Source: an uncultured Clostridia bacterium (GTDB lineage Bacteria > Bacillota > Clostridia > Oscillospirales > Oscillospiraceae). From it: a stretch of 64,000 bases of DNA. The stretch spans positions 62,001 to 126,000 of the forward strand of contig CALADI010000011.1 in NCBI GenBank assembly GCA_937890525.1, read 5' to 3'. This document shows, one piece after another, positions 8,812 to 16,421 of this stretch. The notes beneath the pieces are model-generated. The model was not told where the DNA came from, made no database searches, and saw nothing but the letters and a program-made list of their open reading frames with translations. Each line of letters opens with the position of its first letter. The stretch's first letter is position 1. A program made the translations under genes and the position numbers.

Positions 8812-8823
8812 GAACATATGTTT
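8812..8823 (+). promoter_or_regulatory. LexA (DinR-type) operator
   Basis: GAACATATGTTT starts 2 bp after the -10 box and so covers the transcription start. It matches the Gram-positive SOS box GAAC-N4-GTTC at seven of eight fixed bases. The following gene is a lesion-bypass polymerase, which agrees with SOS control. Confidence 0.65.
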
Positions 8824-8845
8824 TACTAAGGGGGGAGAATACGCC

Positions 8846-10333
8846 ATGGGGGAGCGGATCTATGCGGCCATCGATTTGAAGTCTTTCTATGCATCGGTGG
8901 AGTGTGCCGCTCGGGAGCTGGATCCCATGACTACCAATCTGGTGGTGGCAGATGCCCGCCGGACGGAAAAGACCATCTGTCTGGCAGTTTCTCCGTCTCT
9001 GAAAAAGTGGGGCATCCCCGGCAGACCCCGGCTGTTTGAGGTGTCCCAGCGGATCGCACAGGTCAACGCCCTGCGCCGCTGTGCCGCTCCGGGGCGCACC
9101 TTGACCGGGAAATCTTGGGACGCCCCGACTTTGGAGCGGGACGGATCGCTGGCGGTGGACTATATCGTAGCGCCGCCAAGAATGAGCTATTACATGGAAT
9201 GCAGCAGCATGATCTACAATGTGTATCTGAAATACATTGCTCCGGAGGATATCCATGTCTACTCCATCGACGAGGTGTTCATCGACCTGACCGGGTATCT
9301 GAAAACCTACGGCTGTACCCCCAGAGAACTGGTCATGCGGATGATCCGGGATGTGCTGGAGACATCCGGGGTAACGGCGACGGCGGGGATCGGCACCAAC
9401 CTCTATCTATGCAAGGTGGCCATGGACATTGTGGCAAAGCATATTCCGGCGGATGAAAACGGGGTGCGGATCGCCCAACTGGATGAACTGGAATACCGGC
9501 GGAAGCTATGGGATCACCGCCCGCTGACGGATTTCTGGCGGGTAGGGCGGGGGTACAGCGCCAAGCTGGAATCCCACGGGATGTTCACCATGGGGGATGT
9601 GGCTCGATGCTCCATGGAGCATGAGGATCTGCTGTACCGGCTGTTCGGGGTGAATGCGGAGCTGCTCATCGACCATGCTTGGGGGTGGGAGCCCTGCACC
9701 ATGGCGGACATCCGGGCATACAAGCCCCGGAGCAGTTCGGTGAGCGCCGGGCAGGTGCTCACCGAGCCCTCTACATGGGAGCGGGGGCGGCTGATCGTCC
9801 GGGAGATGGCGGATCTCATGGCGCTGGATCTGGTGGACAAGGGACTGACCACGGATCAGCTTGTGCTGACGGTGGGCTACGATATAGCCAACCTCCGTGA
9901 CCCCGGGATCCGCAGTTCCTACCGGGGGGATATCACCCGGGACGCCTACGGACGGGAGGTGCCCAAGCACGCCCACGGGACGGTGAATCTGCCGGAGCAC
10001 ACCGCATCCACCATGGAGCTGCTGAAAGCGGTGACGGAGCTGTACGAGCGGATCACCGCCCCGGATCTGCTGATCCGCAGGCTGACCCTATGCGCCAACC
10101 GCCTTGCCCCGGAGCAGAGCCCGGGGGCGGTGTGCTGCCAGATGGACTTGTTTGCGTCTGCGGAAGAGAACCAGCGGAAAGCCCGGATGCTGGAACGGGA
10201 AAAACGCCGCCAGCAGGCGATGCTGGACATCCGCAGGCGCTACGGCAAGAATGCCATCGTCAAGGGGATGAACTTAGAGGAGGGGGCTACGGCGATGGAG
10301 CGCAACCGGCAGATCGGAGGGCATCAGGCGTGA
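8846..10333 (+). CDS. Y-family DNA polymerase (UvrX/UmuC-like)
   Basis: This 495-residue translesion polymerase has the catalytic motif AAIDLKSFYASVE with Asp10, the second active-site block SIDEVFIDLT near residue 140, and the helix-hairpin-helix region ATAGIGTNLYLCKVAMD. A long little-finger domain follows. QMDLF in the C-terminal part is a typical sliding-clamp binding motif. The length and the following YolD gene match the UvrX group known from Bacillus prophage and chromosomes more than DinB. The start is preceded by GGGGGAG. SOS induction is likely from the LexA-like box upstream. Confidence 0.93.
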   Translation: MGERIYAAIDLKSFYASVECAARELDPMTTNLVVADARRTEKTICLAVSPSLKKWGIPGRPRLFEVSQRIAQVNALRRCAAPGRTLTGKSWDAPTLERDGSLAVDYIVAPPRMSYYMECSSMIYNVYLKYIAPEDIHVYSIDEVFIDLTGYLKTYGCTPRELVMRMIRDVLETSGVTATAGIGTNLYLCKVAMDIVAKHIPADENGVRIAQLDELEYRRKLWDHRPLTDFWRVGRGYSAKLESHGMFTMGDVARCSMEHEDLLYRLFGVNAELLIDHAWGWEPCTMADIRAYKPRSSSVSAGQVLTEPSTWERGRLIVREMADLMALDLVDKGLTTDQLVLTVGYDIANLRDPGIRSSYRGDITRDAYGREVPKHAHGTVNLPEHTASTMELLKAVTELYERITAPDLLIRRLTLCANRLAPEQSPGAVCCQMDLFASAEENQRKARMLEREKRRQQAMLDIRRRYGKNAIVKGMNLEEGATAMERNRQIGGHQA

Positions 10334-10749
10334 CGGGAAAGTATGACGATATGCTGTATCTGCCCCACCAGGTTTCTAAGACCCGTGCCCGGATGTCAGC
10401 TGCGGATCGTGGGGCGCAGTTTTCCCCCTTTGCGGCGCTGGTGGGCTATGATGAGGTGATCCGGGAGACTGCCCGCAGGACTTGTCTGCGGGTGGAGCTG
10501 ACCGACAGCGAGAAGGAAGCCATCAACCACCGGCTGTGCCGGCTGCTTCAGCCGGAGTATGCCGGCGCGGCGGTGCAGATCCGCTACTTCCAGCCGGATC
10601 TTTGGAAAGAGGGCGGGGAATATGTCACCGCCGCAGGATCCATCCGGCAGATCGATCCACTTTATGGCGTGCTGACCATGACGGACGGTCGGGAGATCCT
10701 CATAGATGACATCCAATCTCTGGAATGTGATGACCTGCCGGAGGAGTAA
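10330..10749 (+). CDS. YolD-like protein
   Basis: A GTG start at 10330 overlaps the polymerase stop by 4 bp and follows GGAGGG at 8 nt; the 139-residue product begins VTGKYDDMLYLPHQVSKTR. Features of the family are present: RARMSAADRGAQFSPFAAL near the N-terminus and a small beta-barrel-like C-terminal part (GSIRQIDPLYGVLTM...ILIDDIQSLE). YolD-like proteins accompany UvrX-type polymerases; one proposal is an accessory role in lesion bypass. The tight coupling here supports a joint function. Confidence 0.88.
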   Translation: MTGKYDDMLYLPHQVSKTRARMSAADRGAQFSPFAALVGYDEVIRETARRTCLRVELTDSEKEAINHRLCRLLQPEYAGAAVQIRYFQPDLWKEGGEYVTAAGSIRQIDPLYGVLTMTDGREILIDDIQSLECDDLPEE

Positions 10750-10753
10750 ACAA

Positions 10754-10793
10754 AACAAGCCCCTGTGTGCACGAAACACACAGGGGCTTGTTC
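10754..10793. terminator. Bidirectional intrinsic terminator between yolD and potD
   Basis: CAAGCCCCTGTGTG and CACACAGGGGCTTG form a 14-bp stem with a short A-rich loop, flanked by A on the left and T on the right. It serves both convergent genes. Confidence 0.85.
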
Positions 10794-10812
10794 GTTATTT
10801 CGGGGGGAAGCA

Positions 10813-11925
10813 TCAGTTGATCTTCAGATTCTCCCACAGGGTGTTCAGATAATCCAGCATCTCGTTATCCATGTTGCGGTAGGCGAAGGTGTTGTAGCTG
10901 GTGGCGAAGTTCTCCAGCTTGGGGTAGAGGATGGCAATGGCATCCTCGCCCATGCTCTCGATATAGTCGGGGCTGTTGTAGACAATGCTGTTGGGGGATG
11001 CGTAGCTGGTGAACTCGGCATTGGCCACGGCGGCATCCTCAGAGAGCATATAGTTGATGAAGATCTCGGCCAGCTCCTTGTTCTGGGCGCAGGAGGGAAT
11101 GCACATGGCATCCACATAGAAGTTGGTCTTATCCGGGTAGTAGAACTGCAGATCTACATTCTCGGCCTGAGCGTCCCGCATGGTGAAGTAGTCACCGGCG
11201 TAGTAAGAGCCGATGGAAGCCTCGCCGGACTCCATCATGTTGAAGATCTCGTCCATCACATAGCTGCCCACCAGCGGCTTCTGATGAAGCAGCTCTTCGT
11301 AGGCGGCATCCCATACGGCACGGTCGGTGCTGTTCACATCCAGACCCAGCTTGTACATGGCGGTGCCGAAGGCGTCCCGGGAGTTGTTGTACTGCAGGAT
11401 GCTGCCGGAATACTTCTCGTTCCACATCAGATCCCAGCCGCCCACATCGGCTTCGTCCACCACATTTGCGTCGTAGATGATGCCAACGATGCCGTAGGTA
11501 TAGGGGATGGAGTACTGGTTCTCGGGATCGTAGTACAGGCCCTTGAAGGATTCGTCGATATACTGGTAGTTGGGGATATTTTCAAAGTTCAGGGGCTGCA
11601 GCAGACCCTCCTGCGCCATCCGGGCGATCATGTAGTCAGAGGGGATGATCACATCGTAGCTGACGGAGCCGTGGGAGATCTTGTTGTACATATCCTCGTT
11701 GGAGGCGTAGGTGGTATAGTTGACATTGACCTTCTGGCCGTAGGTCTGCTGATACCAGTCTTCAAATTCCCGAATGGTGTCGAAGCTGCCTTCGCTGCCG
11801 TCGGAAATATATTCGCCCCAGTTGTAGACATTCAGGGTCAGGGCACCGGAGCCGCCGCAGCCGCTCAGGCACAGACCTGCCAGCATGATCAGGGCGAGGG
11901 TCAGTGCGAGAAATTTTTTGTTCAT
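10813..11925 (-). CDS. potD: Spermidine/putrescine ABC transporter substrate-binding lipoprotein
   Basis: The 370-residue protein begins with a lipoprotein signal peptide (lipobox LSGC at about residue 22). The mature part has the PotD/PotF pattern: LNVYNWGEYIS, then DVIIPSDYMIARM, YSIPYTYGIVGI, and C-terminal FINYMLSEDAAVANAEFTSYASP. It would deliver polyamines to PotBC at the outside of the membrane. It is the last gene of potABCD, separated from potC by 39 bp containing its own AGGAGG site. Confidence 0.94.
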   Translation of the reverse strand: MNKKFLALTLALIMLAGLCLSGCGGSGALTLNVYNWGEYISDGSEGSFDTIREFEDWYQQTYGQKVNVNYTTYASNEDMYNKISHGSVSYDVIIPSDYMIARMAQEGLLQPLNFENIPNYQYIDESFKGLYYDPENQYSIPYTYGIVGIIYDANVVDEADVGGWDLMWNEKYSGSILQYNNSRDAFGTAMYKLGLDVNSTDRAVWDAAYEELLHQKPLVGSYVMDEIFNMMESGEASIGSYYAGDYFTMRDAQAENVDLQFYYPDKTNFYVDAMCIPSCAQNKELAEIFINYMLSEDAAVANAEFTSYASPNSIVYNSPDYIESMGEDAIAILYPKLENFATSYNTFAYRNMDNEMLDYLNTLWENLKIN

Positions 11926-11964
11926 GGTGTATCCTCCTAAAATAAAATCCTAAGATCCGTCGGA

Positions 11965-12807
11965 TCAGGGGAGACGGGAGTCGGTGCGCTTGCTCCGGCG
12001 GTCCCGAAGCTTGCGTCTGTCGTCGTTGTCCACCAGATTGCTGATGAGCAGCAGGGACATGGTAACAAAGAAGATGATGGTGGCAAGGGCGTACATTTTG
12101 GGGGTGACGGCCTTTTTCGTCATGGAGTAGATGCGAATGGGCAGGGTCTCAAAGCCGTTGCCGGAGGTGAAATAGCTGATGACGAAATCATCCAGAGACA
12201 GGGTGAAGGCCATAATGGCGCCGGTGATGATGCCTGGCAGCATTTCTGGCAGCTCCACCTTGAAGAATGCCTGCATGGGGGTGCAGCCCAGATCCATAGC
12301 GGCTTCGGGCAGGGCTTTGTCCATCTGCTGCAGCTTGGGCAGCACCTGAAGGATCACATAGGGCAGGCAGAAGGTCACATGGGCAATGAGGATGGTCCAG
12401 AAGCTCAGGCTGTTGGCAGCGCCGAACAGCCGCCCCACGAATACGAACATCAGCATCAGCGAGATGCCGGTGATGATATCCGGGTTGGTCATGGGGATAT
12501 CGGTGACAGTGTTCATGGCAGCCCGATACCACCGGGAGCGGATCCGGTCGATGCCCAGCGCCGCCGCAGTGCCCATGACGGTGGAGATCACCGTGGCGCA
12601 GGCGGCCAGCAGCAGGGTGTTGCGGACCGTTTCCAAAGTGTTGCGGTCGTTGAACAGTTCCCGGTACCACTTGAAGGAGAACCCGGAGAACACGGACAGG
12701 CTCTTGGACTCATTAAACGAAAATACCAGAAGGATCACGATTGGCGCAAAGAGAAACGCAAAGATGATCCCGCTGTAGATTTTGGAAGACAGCTTCATCT
12801 TATTCAT
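11965..12807 (-). CDS. potC: Spermidine/putrescine ABC transporter permease PotC
   Basis: This 280-residue permease has six predicted membrane helices. The cytoplasmic EAA loop is clear (EAAMDLGCTPMQAFFKVELP), and it docks on PotA. The region SLDDFVISYFTSGNG near residue 205 is diagnostic for PotC/YdcV-type permeases. It follows potB by 3 bp, so the two halves of the channel are made together. Confidence 0.94.
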   Translation of the reverse strand: MNKMKLSSKIYSGIIFAFLFAPIVILLVFSFNESKSLSVFSGFSFKWYRELFNDRNTLETVRNTLLLAACATVISTVMGTAAALGIDRIRSRWYRAAMNTVTDIPMTNPDIITGISLMLMFVFVGRLFGAANSLSFWTILIAHVTFCLPYVILQVLPKLQQMDKALPEAAMDLGCTPMQAFFKVELPEMLPGIITGAIMAFTLSLDDFVISYFTSGNGFETLPIRIYSMTKKAVTPKMYALATIIFFVTMSLLLISNLVDNDDRRKLRDRRSKRTDSRLP

Positions 12808-12810
12808 AGC

Positions 12811-13695
12811 TTAGTCCCCTCCGTAGACATGCCGGTTGGCGGCGTATTTCAGAACAGCCATGCACACCAGCAGTATGCCCATGAGAATAAAGGCGATGGC
12901 GGCGGCGAAGTGCAGGTTGTTGGCAACATACTGCCCCTCGATGGCATCGCCGATGAGGAAGAATTTGCCGTTGCCCAGCTTTTGAGAGATATAGAAGGTG
13001 CTGATCGAGGGGATCAGCACCATGGTGATGCCGGAGATCACACCGGGCAGGCTCAGGGGGAAGATGACCCGGCGCAGCACGGAGAAGCTGCCGCAGCCCA
13101 GATCCCGGGCGGCTTCCAGCAGCTTCACATCCATCTTCGCCATGATGGAGTAGATGGGCAGCACCATATAGGGGAAATAGTCATAGACCATGCCGATGAT
13201 AACGGCAGATTCTGTGCCGATGATGTGCATGGGGCGGATCCCCAGCAGACCCAGCAGATTGTTCAGAATGCCGGTATCCTGCAAAATGGTCATCCATGCG
13301 TAGGTGCGGATCAGGAAGTTCATCCACATGGGGATCATGATCAGGGTGATCATGGTCTTCTGCGCCTTGGCGCTGGCACGGGAGATGATATAGGCGATGG
13401 GGTAGCCCATCAGCAGACAGATGATGGTGGAAATCACCGCCAGCTTCAGCGACCGCATGAAGATCAAAAGATAGGTATGCACCTCGGTGACGGTGCCGTC
13501 ATCGTTCTTGAGATTGCTGGTGGCGGTGAAGAACCGGGTGAAGTTCTCGGTGGTGAACTGGAAGTTATTGTCCGTGAAAGCGTAGTAGGCCACGAAAATC
13601 AGCGGGACAATGACGAACAGCACCGCCCAGAGGGAGTAGGGAGCAAGCGCCGCCCGGTAGCTGTTGAGCCGGCGGCTGTGATTTGTGCGCTTCAT
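12811..13695 (-). CDS. potB: Spermidine/putrescine ABC transporter permease PotB
   Basis: This 294-residue permease has six membrane helices and the EAA loop EAARDLGCGSFSVLRRVIFP. The sequence MIPMWMNFLIRTYAWM in the middle is characteristic of PotB. It overlaps potA by 4 bp and precedes potC by 3 bp. Confidence 0.94.
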   Translation of the reverse strand: MKRTNHSRRLNSYRAALAPYSLWAVLFVIVPLIFVAYYAFTDNNFQFTTENFTRFFTATSNLKNDDGTVTEVHTYLLIFMRSLKLAVISTIICLLMGYPIAYIISRASAKAQKTMITLIMIPMWMNFLIRTYAWMTILQDTGILNNLLGLLGIRPMHIIGTESAVIIGMVYDYFPYMVLPIYSIMAKMDVKLLEAARDLGCGSFSVLRRVIFPLSLPGVISGITMVLIPSISTFYISQKLGNGKFFLIGDAIEGQYVANNLHFAAAIAFILMGILLVCMAVLKYAANRHVYGGD

Positions 13696-14810
13696 TCTTC
13701 GGACTCACCTCCGGGATTGGAAAGCTCGTCCAGTTCGTTGGAGAAGGAAGAATAGTCACCGAACATGCCGGAGTATTTGGACTTCTTCATGATATGGATG
13801 GCGTCGGGATCCAGACTCAGACCGATGTGAGCGCCCTCGTCCACGGAGTCGGTGGTCTGGATCATCCACTTGAACCCGGCGATGTCCACGATGATCTCGT
13901 TGTGGACACCCATGAAGGTGACGGAGGTGACAAGACCGTTGAGCATAGCATCCTTGGCGGGGACGATGTCCACATCCTCCGGGCGGATGACCACATCCAC
14001 CGGCTCGTTCTTGCCGAAGCCCGTATCCAGACAGGCGAAGGTGTGACCGGCAAAGCGAACCTTGTAATCCTCCAGCATCACGCCGTCAACAATGTTGCTC
14101 TCACCGATGAAGTCTGCAACGAAAGCGTTCTTCGGCTCGTTGTAGATGTCGGTGGGGGTGCCGATCTGTTGGATTTTGCCCTCGTTCATCACCACGATGG
14201 TATCAGACATGGAAAGGGCCTCCTCCTGATCGTGGGTGACGAACACGAAGGTGATCCCGGTGCTCTTCTGGATCTTCTTCAGCTCCTGCTGCATATCCTT
14301 ACGCAGCTTCAGATCTAGCGCGCCCAGAGGCTCATCCAGCAGCAGCACCTTGGGGTGGCTGATCAGCGCCCGGGCGATGGCAACACGCTGCTGCTGACCG
14401 CCGGACAGACTGGTGACGCTGCGGTTTCCGAAGCCGGAGAGCATGACCAGCGAGAGCATCTGATTGACCTTCTCGGTGATCTCCTGCTTGGGCACTCTGC
14501 GCTGGCGCAGGGGGAACGCCACATTCTCGAATACATTCAGATGGGGAAACAGGGCGTATTTCTGGAATACGGTGTTGACATTGCGCTTGTGGGGCGGGGT
14601 ATCGTTGATGCGCTGCCCCATGAAGATCACATCGCCCTCGTCCGGCTGGGTGAAGCCGCCGATCATGCGCAGAGTCGTGGTCTTGCCGCAGCCCGAGGGT
14701 CCCAGCAAGGTGATGAATTCGTTGTCGTTGATATACAGACTGATGTTGTCCAGAATTTTCTCGCCGTCAAAGGATTTTGAGATGTTTTTCAGTTCGATGA
14801 TCTTGTTCAT
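13692..14810 (-). CDS. potA: Spermidine/putrescine ABC transporter ATPase PotA
   Basis: This 372-residue ATPase has Walker A GPSGCGKTT (about residues 37-45), Q-loop VFQKYALFPHLNV, signature LSGGQQQRVAIARAL, Walker B VLLLDEPLGALD and the H-loop FVTHDQEEA. The C-terminal TOBE domain (VDVVIRPEDVDI) typical of PotA/MalK-type ATPases is complete. It is first in the potABCD operon. The start follows GGGAGAG. A terminator-like hairpin lies about 70 bp upstream of the start, so expression may be attenuated. Confidence 0.95.
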   Translation of the reverse strand: MNKIIELKNISKSFDGEKILDNISLYINDNEFITLLGPSGCGKTTTLRMIGGFTQPDEGDVIFMGQRINDTPPHKRNVNTVFQKYALFPHLNVFENVAFPLRQRRVPKQEITEKVNQMLSLVMLSGFGNRSVTSLSGGQQQRVAIARALISHPKVLLLDEPLGALDLKLRKDMQQELKKIQKSTGITFVFVTHDQEEALSMSDTIVVMNEGKIQQIGTPTDIYNEPKNAFVADFIGESNIVDGVMLEDYKVRFAGHTFACLDTGFGKNEPVDVVIRPEDVDIVPAKDAMLNGLVTSVTFMGVHNEIIVDIAGFKWMIQTTDSVDEGAHIGLSLDPDAIHIMKKSKYSGMFGDYSSFSNELDELSNPGGESEE

Positions 14811-15114
14811 ATGCGCTCTCCCATTTCATCCACAGTTATTACACACAAGTCATATACGGGGGTCATGCCCCGGAAATACAAAAAGTGGTATGCTGCACAT
14901 CGCAGCATACCACTTGCAGGTCATGATATTGCCCGGGATCCCCGAAAAAGAGGGGGAAAACGACAGTCTCCCCGGAAACCCGTATCAAATCACAATGGGA
15001 TCAGAGTCTATATAGCAAAGATTACTTTTACTACTCTTATTGACCATTTCACAAGTATATGCCACCCGGCACTGGTTTATAGTAACCAACTTATAAAACT
15101 GAGCTTCTAACTCA
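14811..15114 (-). promoter_or_regulatory. Long leader region upstream of potA
   Basis: No protein gene is visible in this stretch. Reading toward potA it holds a possible promoter (TTGATT-17-TTATAA), short hairpins such as TGCC-GGGT-GGCA, a GGGGA/TCCCC stem followed by T5, and finally a strong terminator hairpin at 14880-14915. A 20-codon ORF (ATG GTC AAT AAG...) has no ribosome binding site and is not called. The arrangement looks like an untranslated leader, but which signal acts on it is unknown. Confidence 0.4.
14880..14915 (-). terminator. Intrinsic terminator/attenuator upstream of potA
   Basis: On the minus strand AAGTGGTATGCTGC and GCAGCATACCACTT form a perfect 14-bp stem with a 5-nt loop, followed by TTTTTGTATTT. 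It ends any transcript coming from the 15.1-15.3 kb promoter before potA, unless read through. Confidence 0.85.
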
Positions 15115-15244
15115 ATCAATAAGGCAACAGAAGTTGCCAACCGCACCTGCGGTCTTCGGCATTCGACCCGGCTGTCCGTATGGCCTTAGCCGGCAGCGCC
15201 GGCGGTCGCATCTTGCTTTGGAAAGACCTTTTCCAATCGAGACA
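15115..15244 (-). ncRNA. Candidate structured RNA, partly like an rplJ (L10) leader
   Basis: A strong promoter points into this stretch and no ORF fits it. The predicted RNA folds into a 7-bp hairpin (TTGGAAA/TTTCCAA), a GC-rich domain closed by CGAC/GTCG with an inner CCGGCT/AGCCGG stem, and a TGCC...GGCA stem enclosing CCGC-AGGT-GCGG. It ends in GGCAAC-TTCT-GTTGCC followed by a weak T stretch. The segment CCGAAGACCGCAGGTGC closely resembles, from memory, one strand of the L10-binding core of ribosomal protein rplJ leaders. The partner strand (CCTGCNGAGG type) is not seen and no rplJ gene is near. Identity is therefore unsettled. Confidence 0.4.
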
Positions 15245-15250
15245 AAAAGA

Positions 15251-15279
15251 ATTTTATCACCATATATCCAAATTGTCAA
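15251..15279 (-). promoter_or_regulatory. Strong sigma-A promoter for the candidate RNA
   Basis: On the minus strand TTGACA, exactly 17 bp and TAAAAT are found in otherwise A/T-rich DNA, 57 bp after the rsmH stop. Confidence 0.75.
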
Positions 15280-15336
15280 CGATTTATTTGTATAATATTC
15301 CGATTTCTACAGAACCCGACGGCGGTCTGCGGATCA

Positions 15337-16392
15337 TCAGACCGCGCTGCGGATGGCCCAGCGCATCTTGGTGGATCTTGCCCGGGGATTGCGCAAGCAT
15401 TCATCGCTGCTGGGGCGGATCACATCTCTGGAGATCTCGGAGAACGCACCTTCCCGGTAAAACTGCTTGAACGCCTGCTTGACCAGCCGGTCCTCGCCGG
15501 AGTGGAAGGTGAGGATCGCCACCCTTCCGTTGGGAGCGAGGACTTGGGGCAGTTTATCCAGGAAGGCATACAGCACCTCAAATTCGCAGTTTACATCGAT
15601 CCGCAGGGCTTGGAATACCCGCTGGCAGGACTTTTTCACGGCGTCCTTACGCTCCTTCTGGGGCAGAAAACACAGGGATTCCTCGATGACTTGACGCATT
15701 TGCGTGGTAGTTTCGATGGGCTTGCCTGCTTTTTGCCATGCGGCGACGGTGGCGGCGATTTCAGCGGCATAAGGCTCATCAGAGTTTTCGATGAGCATGC
15801 CTTCCAGCTCGTCTTGGGTGATCTCAGTCAGCCGCTGGGCGGCGCTGACCCCGGTCTGGGGATTCAGCCGCAGATCCAGAGGACCCTCCGCCTTATAGGT
15901 GAAGCCCCGATCCGGGTTGTCGATCTGCATGGAGGAGACACCGAGATCCGCCAGAATAAAGTCGAATTTCTTCCCAACCTCCTGGGAAAGCCGGTCGATA
16001 TCGGCAAAATTCTGCAATTTCACTGTGAGGATATCCTCCCCGAAGCCTTGACGGCGCAGCCGTTCGGTGGTCTTTGCGGATTCAATGGGATCCACATCCA
16101 GCCCGTACAGATGCCCCTGCCCCTGCAGGGCACGGAGCATATGTCCGGTATGACCGCCGTAGCCCAAGGTGGCATCCACACCGATCTGCCCCGGTTGGAT
16201 CTGCAAAAAGTCCAAGATCTCCTGCACCATGATAGAAATGTGCATTCCGGCGGGGGTAGCGCCCCGCCCGATCACATGGGCCACATCGTCGGCGTATTTT
16301 TCCGGGTTCAGTTCCTTGTATTTTTCCTCAAACCGCTTGGGGTGGGTGCCGGAATAGCGCACTCTGCGCTTGTGGGGCATCTGCTGATCCAT
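15337..16392 (-). CDS. rsmH: RsmH-family 16S rRNA (cytosine-N4) methyltransferase
   Basis: This 351-residue protein has the MraW/RsmH pattern: VDATLGYGGHTGHML for SAM binding, DLGVSSMQIDNPDRGFTYKAEGPLDLRLN, FHSGEDRLVK, and C-terminal NPRARSTKMRWAIR. RsmH methylates C1402 of 16S rRNA. The N-terminus is about 35 residues longer than usual (HKRRVRYSGTHPKRFEEKYKELNPEKY). Family blocks are altered (PLDMRMD to PLDLRLN, FHSLED to FHSGED), and the gene is not in a dcw cluster. It may be a paralogue with a shifted target. ATG 16392 follows AAGGAGG; it is last in the scf operon. Confidence 0.85.
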   Translation of the reverse strand: MDQQMPHKRRVRYSGTHPKRFEEKYKELNPEKYADDVAHVIGRGATPAGMHISIMVQEILDFLQIQPGQIGVDATLGYGGHTGHMLRALQGQGHLYGLDVDPIESAKTTERLRRQGFGEDILTVKLQNFADIDRLSQEVGKKFDFILADLGVSSMQIDNPDRGFTYKAEGPLDLRLNPQTGVSAAQRLTEITQDELEGMLIENSDEPYAAEIAATVAAWQKAGKPIETTTQMRQVIEESLCFLPQKERKDAVKKSCQRVFQALRIDVNCEFEVLYAFLDKLPQVLAPNGRVAILTFHSGEDRLVKQAFKQFYREGAFSEISRDVIRPSSDECLRNPRARSTKMRWAIRSAV

Positions 16393-16421
16393 AGTTCCTC
16401 CTTGCTTCTGAGCCAAATTCC

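Noticed and set aside
14880..14915. T-box riboswitch reading of the hairpin before potA
   Set aside because: The GTGGTA piece recalls a T-box, but the AGGGTGGNACCGCG core, a Stem I and a specifier loop are not found.
15115..15244. c-di-GMP-I (GEMM) riboswitch reading of the structured RNA
   Set aside because: CTAAGG and CAGCCGGGT recall GEMM, but the GACGCAAAG core and the GNRA-loop hairpin are missing.
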